7,458 bases of DNA from assembly GCA_016763565.1 (NCBI GenBank), contig JAESTO010000031.1, forward strand, positions 1 to 7,458, written 5' to 3'. The stretch comes from Gammaproteobacteria bacterium (GTDB taxonomy: Bacteria > Pseudomonadota > Gammaproteobacteria > JABDGN01). Made by a program: the position numbers and the translations under genes. How positions within the stretch are numbered: the stretch's first letter is position 1; the number at the start of each line of letters is the position of its first letter. This document shows, piece after piece, positions 1-7,360 of the stretch. The notes under the pieces were generated by a model. The model made no database searches and was not told the origin of the DNA. It saw only the letters and a program-made list of their open reading frames with translations.

Positions 1-357
1 AGCACTGCGTAGCCAATAACCCAATTCGGCATACCCGTGATGATAGTTAACATCAGCAATATTAATCGCACCTAAAAAAACGGTGGGTTGCTCTGCAAGT
101 GTCGCTGGCATCGCTTCTTGCCCTGCTAGCGTTACTCTTTTATAAATCATAAAGCCATAAGCACTCTTTTTTTTCCAATCATCCACTTGCTCGTCGAGCC
201 ACACTTGCGCCTCTGTTAAGGAATAATCGGCACGGCACCAACTCATAAACGGCAGTGCATCAGCACTTGATTCGAGCGCTGCTTGCCAATAATCATATGC
301 ATCTTCCCGTTGAATAGGACGAATACCGATACTATATTGCTCAAAGTGTGTCTTCAT
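1..357 (-). CDS. GNAT-family N-acetyltransferase, RimJ/RimL-like (partial, C-terminus beyond window)
   Basis: The reverse strand reads 119 uninterrupted codons from ATG at 357 to the window edge. The protein starts MKTHFEQYSIGIRPIQRED, with the 'I-x-I-R-P-[IL]-x-x-E-D' opening of RimJ/RimL-type GNAT enzymes (beta-1 into alpha-1). A central region with FMIYKR (about residues 70-75) and VFLGAINI (about 94-101) resembles strands beta-2 and beta-3, and AELGYWLRSA at 110-119 matches the 'A-E-[IL]-G-Y-W-L' strand beta-4 that precedes the acetyl-CoA pyrophosphate loop. That loop (Q/RxxGxG/A) lies outside the window, so catalytic competence cannot be judged. Family members transfer acetyl from acetyl-CoA to protein N-termini or small amines; the substrate here is unknown. 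The start is supported by an in-frame stop (TGA, 381-379) eight codons upstream with no other ATG between; no convincing Shine-Dalgarno is seen. The stretch linking the two central strands (about 76-93) is longer than in E. coli RimL as I recall it. It is divergent from tamA. Confidence 0.85.
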   Translation of the reverse strand, partial: MKTHFEQYSIGIRPIQREDAYDYWQAALESSADALPFMSWCRADYSLTEAQVWLDEQVDDWKKKSAYGFMIYKRVTLAGQEAMPATLAEQPTVFLGAINIADVNYHHGYAELGYWLRSA

Positions 358-383
358 ATAAAAATAGTTAGTGCAAAGTCAGT

Positions 384-389
384 TATAAT
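384..389 (+). promoter_or_regulatory. Candidate -10 box (TATAAT) for tamAB
   Basis: A perfect TATAAT lies in the 40-base gap between the divergent acetyltransferase and tamA starts, only 8 bases before the tamA ATG. Its expected start of transcription (about 395-398) would give a leaderless or nearly leaderless mRNA. No TTGACA-like hexamer is found 15-19 bases upstream and there is no extended TGn, so the assignment rests on the -10 box and position alone. On the opposite strand the overlapping TATAAC (387-382) is a possible -10 for the acetyltransferase, also without a good -35. In AT-rich DNA such matches are common by chance. Confidence 0.3.
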
Positions 390-397
390 AAACCGTC

Positions 398-2131
398 ATG
401 AAAAAAGTAATTATCTCCTTATTATGCTGTGCTTGTCTAGTGCCATCAATACTTTTAGCAGCAAATAAATTAACCCTGAATTATAAAATAACGGGTATAC
501 AAGAGGCTCGTCTGAAAAATGCACTTGCCCGTTTACAAGCAGCACAGGGCGATATGCTTCTCAACAAAGATGAGATTGAAGGCTTATACCAGCAAGGTGC
601 AAAAAATATTCGTCAAGCACTGCAACCTTATGGCTACTTTAAAGCAAGCATCCTCACGCAACAGTTAACGCATGACGGACCGCAATGGACAGCTAGCTAT
701 CACGTGACCCGAGGTATCCCTTTGAAAATTGCGCACGTTAATATCGTACTTGAGGGTCCTGGCAAACATGCCGTTTTCTTTAAACATTTGCTGAGCCATT
801 TTCCCGTCAAAGCTGGCCAACCATTTTCAACTGCAAACTTTGACAAAGCGCGCCAAGCATTTTTTGCTATGGCCAGAAATAATGGTTACATGAAAGCAAA
901 AATGTTTAAACAACAAGTGCGTATTAATTTACAAGCTTATAATGCAATTATTATTTTTCATATGACAACGGGTAAACGTTATCAATTTGGCAAAATTCGC
1001 TTTAATAAAAACCCTTTCAATAATGATTTTTTAACGCATTATGCAAACTTCACCTCAGGAGAAGTCTACTCTGCTAAAAAATTAACTACCTTTCAACAGA
1101 ATTTAAGTAACAGTCGCTATTTTCAACAAGTATTAGTACATCCTGGTATAGCTAAGGCACAGGATAAAGACATTCCCATTAATGTCAATGTCACACCGGT
1201 TAGGCCGCAGCATTATAGCCTTGGTGTGGGTTATGCCACCGATACCGGCTCGCGCGCAAGCATTGGCTGGCAATGGCGTCGTATCACTGCCAGCGGCCAT
1301 CATTTATCAACACGCATTGGCACGGCATGGAAAACAGGTGAAACTATTTCAGCAACTTATTATATTCCTGGTGCTGATCCCGTAACAGATGTCTATGCCA
1401 TTAACACCTCATTTGTTAATAATATTGCGCCGGTAGGCACACGGCGTACGCAAAATTATGGGTTAAGCTATACCACTGGACAAGGTTTCTGGCGGGAAAC
1501 AATCGGTATAGTTTACACACTGGAAAATTTTGAGATTAATAAAACAGAAACAACCGCTAAGCAAAGTGGTTATTCAGCTTTATTAATGCCTCATATTTCT
1601 TGGACTCGTATTGAAACCGACAATCCTATCAAACCAAGTTATGGCACAAAATTTAAAATTGATTTACGTGGCTCAAATAAGGTTGTTTTTTCTAACACCA
1701 GTTTTTTGCAGATAGTAGCCTCTGGGAAATGGATTCAGCCCATCACTCACTGGAATCGTTTAGTATTGCGTGGTACTGCCGGTATAACCATTACCAATAA
1801 TGTAAATGAATTACCTTTATCAAAACGCTTCACGGCCGGTGGCTCACAAAGCGTACGTGGTTATGGCTATAAAAGTTTGGGACCGGGTAAATATCTGTTA
1901 GTAGGTAGTGCAGAGCTACAACAACGGGTTTATGGCAATTGGTTCGTTGGCGCATTTTATGACATAGGTAACGCATTTAATAACATTAAAACACCGCGGC
2001 TAAAACGTAGCCCTGGTGTAGCAATTATTTGGATGTCACCTATCGGCAATATGGAATTAAGTGCTGCGCGCGCATTGGACCTTGAGAAACAACCCTGGTC
2101 GTTTAAATTTAGTTTAGGCGCATTACTATGA
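398..2131 (+). CDS. tamA: TamA, outer-membrane Omp85-family subunit of the translocation and assembly module
   Basis: The product is 577 residues, the same length as E. coli TamA (YtfM). Residues 1-22 form a Sec signal peptide (MKK, hydrophobic core, cleavage probably near A21-A22). Three POTRA domains follow at roughly 25-106, 107-190 and 191-268, each with the second-helix 'GYF/GYM/RYF' pattern (GYFKA at 79-83, GYMKA at 163-167, SRYFQQ at 239-244). From about 270 the sequence alternates as 16 beta-strands of an Omp85 barrel. The family's L6 signature is intact: RFTAGGSQSVRGYGYKSLGP with VRGY at 486-489. The protein ends FKFSLGALL, with Leu last rather than Phe/Trp. TamA is known to sit in the outer membrane and pair with TamB to help insert certain outer-membrane proteins. 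The start is fixed by an in-frame TAA at 389-391 just upstream and by the signal peptide. No Shine-Dalgarno is visible. The stop overlaps the tamB start, indicating one operon with translational coupling. Confidence 0.96.
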   Translation: MKKVIISLLCCACLVPSILLAANKLTLNYKITGIQEARLKNALARLQAAQGDMLLNKDEIEGLYQQGAKNIRQALQPYGYFKASILTQQLTHDGPQWTASYHVTRGIPLKIAHVNIVLEGPGKHAVFFKHLLSHFPVKAGQPFSTANFDKARQAFFAMARNNGYMKAKMFKQQVRINLQAYNAIIIFHMTTGKRYQFGKIRFNKNPFNNDFLTHYANFTSGEVYSAKKLTTFQQNLSNSRYFQQVLVHPGIAKAQDKDIPINVNVTPVRPQHYSLGVGYATDTGSRASIGWQWRRITASGHHLSTRIGTAWKTGETISATYYIPGADPVTDVYAINTSFVNNIAPVGTRRTQNYGLSYTTGQGFWRETIGIVYTLENFEINKTETTAKQSGYSALLMPHISWTRIETDNPIKPSYGTKFKIDLRGSNKVVFSNTSFLQIVASGKWIQPITHWNRLVLRGTAGITITNNVNELPLSKRFTAGGSQSVRGYGYKSLGPGKYLLVGSAELQQRVYGNWFVGAFYDIGNAFNNIKTPRLKRSPGVAIIWMSPIGNMELSAARALDLEKQPWSFKFSLGALL

Positions 2132-5100
2132 GATTTAATAAACGTATTGCCATCATCACAACCATCATTATTCTCGTTGGTTTTTTTAGTGCACTACTCA
2201 CCACAACTTGGGGCATGCGCTTAACTTATCAACTCGTGCAACCGCTTATTCCTGGAAAATTAATCATAAAAAATTTACAAGGTCGTTTAATTGGTCCACT
2301 GTACGCACAACGAGTAGACTATCAAGATAAACATGTCAAAATATTGGTTAAGAACGCGCAGCTTAATTGGCATCCTGCAGCACTGCTGACAGGATCATTG
2401 CATACTTATAATGCACAAGCAGACATGCTCAGCCTTAAAGTACTTGCACAACTACCCTCAACAGATGAAAGCAATAACTCCCCTACTATTTTTCCACTCA
2501 AATTTATTGCCGATCAGTTAACTGTGAAGAAATTTTTGTTAAAAATTCACGAAAATACCCCCTTAGTATTTGTTAATCTTGATCTGCAAGGAAAAACAGA
2601 CTACAACACCGTGTATATAAAAAAATTACAGGGGCACTATGCACAGCAACCTCTAACCATGAGTGGAAAATTACAAATTTTACCGATGACAGCTCATTTA
2701 AAATTAATCACACAATTGCAAAACAAACCTATTGCTATGGATATAAATGCCACTCATTTATTTAGCAATCATCCTTGGGCAATAAAAATATATCTGCAAT
2801 CTTCGCAACACAGGTTAGCGGGCAAGATTAGTGCTCATGGCGATCATCAAATATTCCAAGCCGATGGTCTAGTGGTCATAAAAAAACAACGTTACTTACC
2901 TGCCACAAAACTAGCTTTTATGATCCGCGGGAAACAAAAAAATCAGCGCTGGCAGTTTAGAGCCACCAGTCATTGGAAAAATATACACTGGCCACTATCG
3001 TTGGCCAGGAAATACCCTGTTGCTATTTCAAGCAACAGCGGAAAATTTTCCTTACGCGGCAATACTCAACACTATAAAATACAATTAACATCATCACTCA
3101 CTGGAAAGAACATTCCTCCTAGTCAATTGTTAATGAAAGGCATTGGTAATGCTCAGAAAATCAATCTGAAAACTATTCGAATAATAATGCTAGCAGGATT
3201 GATCACCGGTAATGCCAGCATAGCTTGGTCACCACAATTAACGTGGCATAGCCAATTGATTGGCCAACACATTAATCCTGCCATAAAATGGCAAGCTTGG
3301 CCAGGCAATATAAGTTTTAATGTGCTGAGTCAAGGGGCGAGAATAAAACAAACATTTAATGGTCAATTGCAAATCAATTCATTGCAAGGAAAATTACGTC
3401 AACAAGAAATTTGTGGCAAAGCAAACCTTAGGTATACTGATGGTGAATTAAAAAATTCCATGGCTAATTTTCATTTTGGTGATGCACACTTAGTCGCTAA
3501 CGACCGAGGCAACAAACACCACGAAATAAACTGGCATATCAACATTCCCGATCTTAGTAAGATTTTTCCTCGGAGTAATGGCCGTATTATTAGTCAAGGG
3601 CTAATAAAATACCCACAAATTAAGCTTGCTCTGCAGGCAAGCAATGCCCGCTGGGAAAAACAACGTATTGACACACTTAATATTCAAGGCTTAGTCTATG
3701 TAGATGGCAATCATCCCTCACGGTTAACATTCACTGGTAAAAATATTTTAATAAACAATCATCACATTAACTCTATACGTTTGAAACTTGGCGGGCAAAA
3801 AAAACAACAACATTTACAAGCGACATTAACTATGCCTCAAGCAAAGCTACAGTTTAAAATTTCCGGACATTACATTAAACATTTATGGCATGGCCAAATC
3901 AACAACCTAACATTACAATCAATAACACTGGGGAATTGGCAGTTAAAAAAATCTGTTCTATTACAATTATCTGAGAAACAGTTTGTTTTATCACCCCTAT
4001 GCTGGCTATCACGACAACAAGGCATTTGTCTTAGTACAAATTGGCAAGCAAAAAGTGGTTGGCGAAGCCATGTAAAGTTGACCCACATTAAGCTACAACC
4101 TATTACAAAATTATTTTTCAAACAATTTTCCCTAACCAGTTTGCTTAATTTTAATGGCGAATTTAATTTATCAACAACCCAACCACTATCTGCAAAAATT
4201 AATGGGGAATTGTTAAGGGGGAAATTTATTTATCAACAGGGAATGATGCAAGACACTTTGCCGATAACCTCAGGAAAATTTATTGGCACAGTCGACCAGA
4301 AAGGTTTGCAATCCTCTCTAAAAATACATGCCGATAAAAATAATTTTGTTAACGCCCAGTTTTCTTTGCCCGGCTATACGCACCTGCAACCATTGGTTCA
4401 GCAACAAAAAATACAAGGGAATTTAACCTCTCATTTTTCCAAATTATCTTGGCTAACCTTATTGTCACCTAATGTAAAAAACATTACTGGCAATAGTCAA
4501 ATTGATTTGCAGTGGCTTGGCACTATACACACACCTAAACTTTCCGGTAATATAACCATTAAGCATGCTGCTTTTAATATTAAAAATAGTGGTTTACACT
4601 TAAGAAAAGTCAATCTAACAGCCACCGCTGATAAAAAACAAATATTTTATTCTGCACAAATGCAATCAGGAAAAGGTCTATTGCATATTACTGGATATAC
4701 TTGGTTAAATAAGCAAAATTTTCCTAGCCAACTAAAAGTAACGGGTAAAAATATTATCGTCGCTAATTCATCAGATATGAAAATCACTGCATCGCCTGAC
4801 TTAACGCTAAAAATTAATCGCGACAGTTTATATGTTGACGGCCGTGTTACTGTACCAACAGCTGTTATTTATATTCGTGATTATGCTAGCACTGTAACAT
4901 TACCTAGCAATACTGTATTTATTAATCAAGAAATAGTGACGCAAAAAACATCGCATAAATTATTAGATAAACTGTATGCCAAGATAACGCTGATCTTAGG
5001 TGATGATGTCAATTTTCGCACCAATAATTTTTCTAGTAAATTAGCCGGTTCAATCACACTCAACGAGCAACCTGATAGCATTACGACTGGCAATGGTGAG

Positions 5101-5799
5101 TTAAGAATTATTAACGGTGCCTACAAAATATATGGTCAACAACTCATTGTTAATAATGGAAAGTTGCTGTTTGTTGATAGCCCAGTGACCAACCCTGCAC
5201 TGAGTATTCGTGCACAGAAACAAATTACAGCAGTAATCACTGATAAATTTGATAGTGCCAGTATCGATAAAAAATCACAGCAGCCACAAGGGATTCCACA
5301 ACAGCAAACCATTACAGTTGGCGTGGAAATTACTGGCACACTAAATAGCCCCAAGGTTAAACTATTTTCATTACCCATGCAATTAAGTCAAACTGACATT
5401 TTATCTTATTTGGTGTTAGGCGTTTCACAAAATCGGGCAGGTGCTAGCGGCAGCCAAGCCTTATGGCAAGCGGCTAATACATTAAAAGGTGTGGGCACAA
5501 TTACTAAAGGCGTCAAGAATATTTTTAGCCTCGATCAATTATCTGTTGAATCTAGTTCATACGTTGATCAAAGTGCTAAATCAATTAAAGATGGAACATC
5601 GGGAGTAAAGCATAATACTTCAGTCGTACTGGGAAAAATGCTATCGCCTAAATTATTTATTGGTTATAGTATCGGGCTAATTGAACCAATTAATACCATT
5701 CATGTGCGCTACAAAATTTCTAAAAACTGGCAATTGCGCAGCAAGTCAAATTCATTGGGTAACGGCATTGATTTGTTTTATACCTTTGAAACAGGTTAG
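2128..5799 (+). CDS. tamB: TamB, inner-membrane-anchored AsmA-like periplasmic subunit of the translocation and assembly module
   Basis: The product is 1223 residues, close to E. coli TamB (YtfN, 1259). One N-terminal membrane anchor (about residues 6-27, after MRFNKR) is followed by a very long region of alternating hydrophobic/polar strands, as in the beta-groove ('taco') of AsmA-like proteins. A Cys pair, C625 (in SPLCWL) and C634 (in GICLS), corresponds to the disulfide-linked pair of E. coli TamB. The C-terminal TamB (DUF490) domain, about 880-1223, shows SPDLTL (888-893), DGRV (904-907), GELRIINGAYKIYGQQL (990-1006), LSQTDILSYLVLG (1086-1098) and the terminal GIDLFYTFE. TamB bridges the periplasm to the TamA POTRAs and is implicated in outer-membrane protein assembly and inter-membrane phospholipid transport. 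The ATG lies in ATGA over the tamA stop, with a weak AGG at 2116-2118, nine bases upstream. Oddities: residues 247-426 contain no Asp or Glu, and the C-terminal domain carries a Gln-rich insertion near 1034-1060. The stop is TAG at 5797-5799. Confidence 0.96.
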   Translation: MRFNKRIAIITTIIILVGFFSALLTTTWGMRLTYQLVQPLIPGKLIIKNLQGRLIGPLYAQRVDYQDKHVKILVKNAQLNWHPAALLTGSLHTYNAQADMLSLKVLAQLPSTDESNNSPTIFPLKFIADQLTVKKFLLKIHENTPLVFVNLDLQGKTDYNTVYIKKLQGHYAQQPLTMSGKLQILPMTAHLKLITQLQNKPIAMDINATHLFSNHPWAIKIYLQSSQHRLAGKISAHGDHQIFQADGLVVIKKQRYLPATKLAFMIRGKQKNQRWQFRATSHWKNIHWPLSLARKYPVAISSNSGKFSLRGNTQHYKIQLTSSLTGKNIPPSQLLMKGIGNAQKINLKTIRIIMLAGLITGNASIAWSPQLTWHSQLIGQHINPAIKWQAWPGNISFNVLSQGARIKQTFNGQLQINSLQGKLRQQEICGKANLRYTDGELKNSMANFHFGDAHLVANDRGNKHHEINWHINIPDLSKIFPRSNGRIISQGLIKYPQIKLALQASNARWEKQRIDTLNIQGLVYVDGNHPSRLTFTGKNILINNHHINSIRLKLGGQKKQQHLQATLTMPQAKLQFKISGHYIKHLWHGQINNLTLQSITLGNWQLKKSVLLQLSEKQFVLSPLCWLSRQQGICLSTNWQAKSGWRSHVKLTHIKLQPITKLFFKQFSLTSLLNFNGEFNLSTTQPLSAKINGELLRGKFIYQQGMMQDTLPITSGKFIGTVDQKGLQSSLKIHADKNNFVNAQFSLPGYTHLQPLVQQQKIQGNLTSHFSKLSWLTLLSPNVKNITGNSQIDLQWLGTIHTPKLSGNITIKHAAFNIKNSGLHLRKVNLTATADKKQIFYSAQMQSGKGLLHITGYTWLNKQNFPSQLKVTGKNIIVANSSDMKITASPDLTLKINRDSLYVDGRVTVPTAVIYIRDYASTVTLPSNTVFINQEIVTQKTSHKLLDKLYAKITLILGDDVNFRTNNFSSKLAGSITLNEQPDSITTGNGELRIINGAYKIYGQQLIVNNGKLLFVDSPVTNPALSIRAQKQITAVITDKFDSASIDKKSQQPQGIPQQQTITVGVEITGTLNSPKVKLFSLPMQLSQTDILSYLVLGVSQNRAGASGSQALWQAANTLKGVGTITKGVKNIFSLDQLSVESSSYVDQSAKSIKDGTSGVKHNTSVVLGKMLSPKLFIGYSIGLIEPINTIHVRYKISKNWQLRSKSNSLGNGIDLFYTFETG

Positions 5800-5911
5800 T
5801 ACTAATTTGAGATTTGTACGCAACAGAATATAATGTCAGTTTTGCTCACCAAGCCTGAGATGCGAACACACAAACAAATAAATTAAAAAAACACTCCCTC
5901 AAAAAACGGGG
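5800..5911. other. Convergent intergenic gap between tamB and nuoN
   Basis: This 112-base AT-rich gap separates the 3' ends of tamB and nuoN. It holds a plus-strand promoter-like pair (listed separately), a 4-bp hairpin CTCA/TGAG (5845-5848 with 5856-5859) lacking a T-run, and an A7 run (5885-5891) that reads as T7 on the nuoN strand. The only stem next to that T-run is 3 bp (CCC/GGG), too weak for a confident intrinsic terminator. No REP-like repeat or tRNA is seen. Confidence 0.7.
5807..5834 (+). promoter_or_regulatory. Candidate sigma70 promoter pointing antisense into nuoN
   Basis: TTGAGA (5807-5812; five of six bases match the -35 consensus) and TATAAT (5829-5834; perfect -10) are separated by 16 bases. 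Transcription would begin near 5841, eight bases past the tamB stop region's AT-rich tail, and run rightward across the nuoN 3' end in antisense. No gene on the plus strand lies downstream in the window. By sequence this is the best promoter match I found in the noncoding gaps, but AT-rich gaps often throw up such matches. Confidence 0.35.
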
Positions 5912-7360
5912 CTAAACGACAAAGGCAGTATAAGCTAACTGGATCACTGCTGAAGGTACAATGCCAAGTGCTAATAATGCTAAACCATTAAGACTAATCG
6001 CTATGCGAGAATCGAGTGCTAAGGATAAGGGTTCGTTATTTTGTGGTTTATCGAAATACATTACTTTGACGACACGCAAGTAATAGTAAGCGCCAATTAC
6101 CGCTAAAATAATGGCGATGCAAGCTAGCCATACTAAGTGTGCATCAACTAAAGCTTCAAGCACACCCACTTTGGCAAAGAAACCTGCCGTCGGTGGAATA
6201 CCTGCCATGGAAAATAAAATAATGAGCATCATTAATGCTAACCATGGATTGCGTACGCTTAAACCTTTTAAATCGTCAATACTTTCTAAATCGATATCTT
6301 TTTTCGCTAATAAAATCACCATGCCAAAACCACCGAGTGACATAACTGCATACATTAAGGTATAAAACATTGATGCCGCATATCCTTCAGGTGTTGCCGC
6401 ACATAAGCCTAACAACATATAGCCACCATGTGCAATGGTGGAATACGCCAACATACGTTTAATATTGGTTTGCGCAATGGCTACCACATTGCCTAATACC
6501 ATTGATAGTATCGATAATAAAATTAATAACTGCTGCCACTGACCGTGCAAACTTGGCATCGTATCAACCAACAAACGAATCACTAATCCAAACGCAGCAA
6601 TTTTCGGTGCAACAGTAAGAAATAAAGTCGCGGCAGTTGGCGCGCCTTCATAAACATCAGGGATCCACATATGGAAAGGCACTACACCCAATTTAAAGGC
6701 TAAACCCGCCACAACAAAAACCAACCCTAAAACAAATATTATCGATTGTGCATGTGAAGTATCGCTAAGCACACTAGCCACTTTACTAATATCTAAACTG
6801 CCAGTAGCACCATAAAGGAATGATAAACCAAATAACAGCATGCCAGACGATAAAGCACCTAATACAAAATATTTAATAGCCGCTTCAGAAGCTCTGCTTG
6901 AGTGACGATATAATGCAACCATGGCATAAATCGGCAAGCTCATTAATTCTAAACCAAGATATAAAGACAAAAAATTGTGTCCAGAAACGACGACCAGCAT
7001 GCCAAGGATAGAAAACAATCCCAGCATGTAAAATTCACCTTGTGGAATATTGCGTTGATTAATATAATCCCGTGAATACATAAATACAAAAATACTGCTG
7101 AGGATAATCGCTATTCCTAATAAGCTCGCTACTTTATCATGAACGAATAGGCCATAAAAACTAACACTGTTTGGTTCAGAGTATAGGCATATAACAATAA
7201 TTGCTGCACCAACTAAGGTTAATTGTGTCAAGGCATAAGTTAATAGTCGTTTGCGTTGCGACACAAATAAATCAACCAGCAACACGACACATACCATGCC
7301 CAGTATAAATAACTCAGGAGAAACGATTTTAAAATTTAAGGTGGGTAATATCGCATTCAT
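5912..7360 (-). CDS. nuoN: NADH:quinone oxidoreductase (complex I) subunit N
   Basis: The product is 482 residues, near the 485 of E. coli NuoN. It is hydrophobic throughout with about 14 membrane helices and a Proton_antipo_M (antiporter-like) core. NuoN is one of three antiporter-like subunits of the complex I membrane arm that couple NADH oxidation to proton pumping. The charged residues thought to form its proton path are all present: E138 in LGLELMSLP, K223 in FKLGVVPFHMWIPDVYEGAP, K253 in VAPKIAAF and K397 in GFFAKVGV, matching E. coli Glu133, Lys217, Lys247 and Lys395. The GIPPTAGFFAK segment (387-397) is characteristic of NuoN/ND2. The ATG shares its A with the nuoM TAA stop (TAATG), so translation is probably coupled; a GAG nine bases upstream, inside nuoM, may serve as a weak ribosome site. 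It is the last nuo gene seen, ending (TAG, 5914-5912) in a gap shared with convergent tamB. Confidence 0.97.
   Translation of the reverse strand: MNAILPTLNFKIVSPELFILGMVCVVLLVDLFVSQRKRLLTYALTQLTLVGAAIIVICLYSEPNSVSFYGLFVHDKVASLLGIAIILSSIFVFMYSRDYINQRNIPQGEFYMLGLFSILGMLVVVSGHNFLSLYLGLELMSLPIYAMVALYRHSSRASEAAIKYFVLGALSSGMLLFGLSFLYGATGSLDISKVASVLSDTSHAQSIIFVLGLVFVVAGLAFKLGVVPFHMWIPDVYEGAPTAATLFLTVAPKIAAFGLVIRLLVDTMPSLHGQWQQLLILLSILSMVLGNVVAIAQTNIKRMLAYSTIAHGGYMLLGLCAATPEGYAASMFYTLMYAVMSLGGFGMVILLAKKDIDLESIDDLKGLSVRNPWLALMMLIILFSMAGIPPTAGFFAKVGVLEALVDAHLVWLACIAIILAVIGAYYYLRVVKVMYFDKPQNNEPLSLALDSRIAISLNGLALLALGIVPSAVIQLAYTAFVV

Noticed and set aside
419..439. Lipoprotein signal in TamA because of the Cys cluster LCCAC (residues 9-13)
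   Set aside because: The residues before each Cys do not fit a lipobox, and the hydrophobic core continues to a normal signal peptidase I site near residue 22, as expected for TamA.
283..468. 61-codon plus-strand reading frame across the acetyltransferase and tamA starts
   Set aside because: It overlaps both genes out of frame, has no ribosome site and shows no recognisable protein pattern.
3870..4121. Minus-strand frames inside tamB (3870-4121 and 5136-5378) as small genes
   Set aside because: They are out-of-frame complements of strongly conserved TamB coding sequence, and their translations show no family-like features.
5845..5859. Hairpin CTCA/TGAG in the convergent gap as a terminator
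   Set aside because: The stem has four base pairs and no T-run follows on either strand.
5833..5886. 17-codon plus-strand frame in the convergent gap (ATG inside TATAAT, ending TAA)
   Set aside because: The ATG lies within the putative -10 box, so that promoter would not transcribe it. There is no ribosome site and the peptide is very short.
5885..5911. Intrinsic terminator for nuoN (CCCC...GGG followed by T7 on the minus strand)
   Set aside because: Only three G-C pairs can form around a loop of about ten bases, and four bases separate the stem from the T-run; too weak to annotate.
6111..6365. Plus-strand frames opposite nuoN (6111-6365 and 7251-7448)
   Set aside because: They lie antisense to highly conserved NuoN/NuoM residues and show no independent coding signal.
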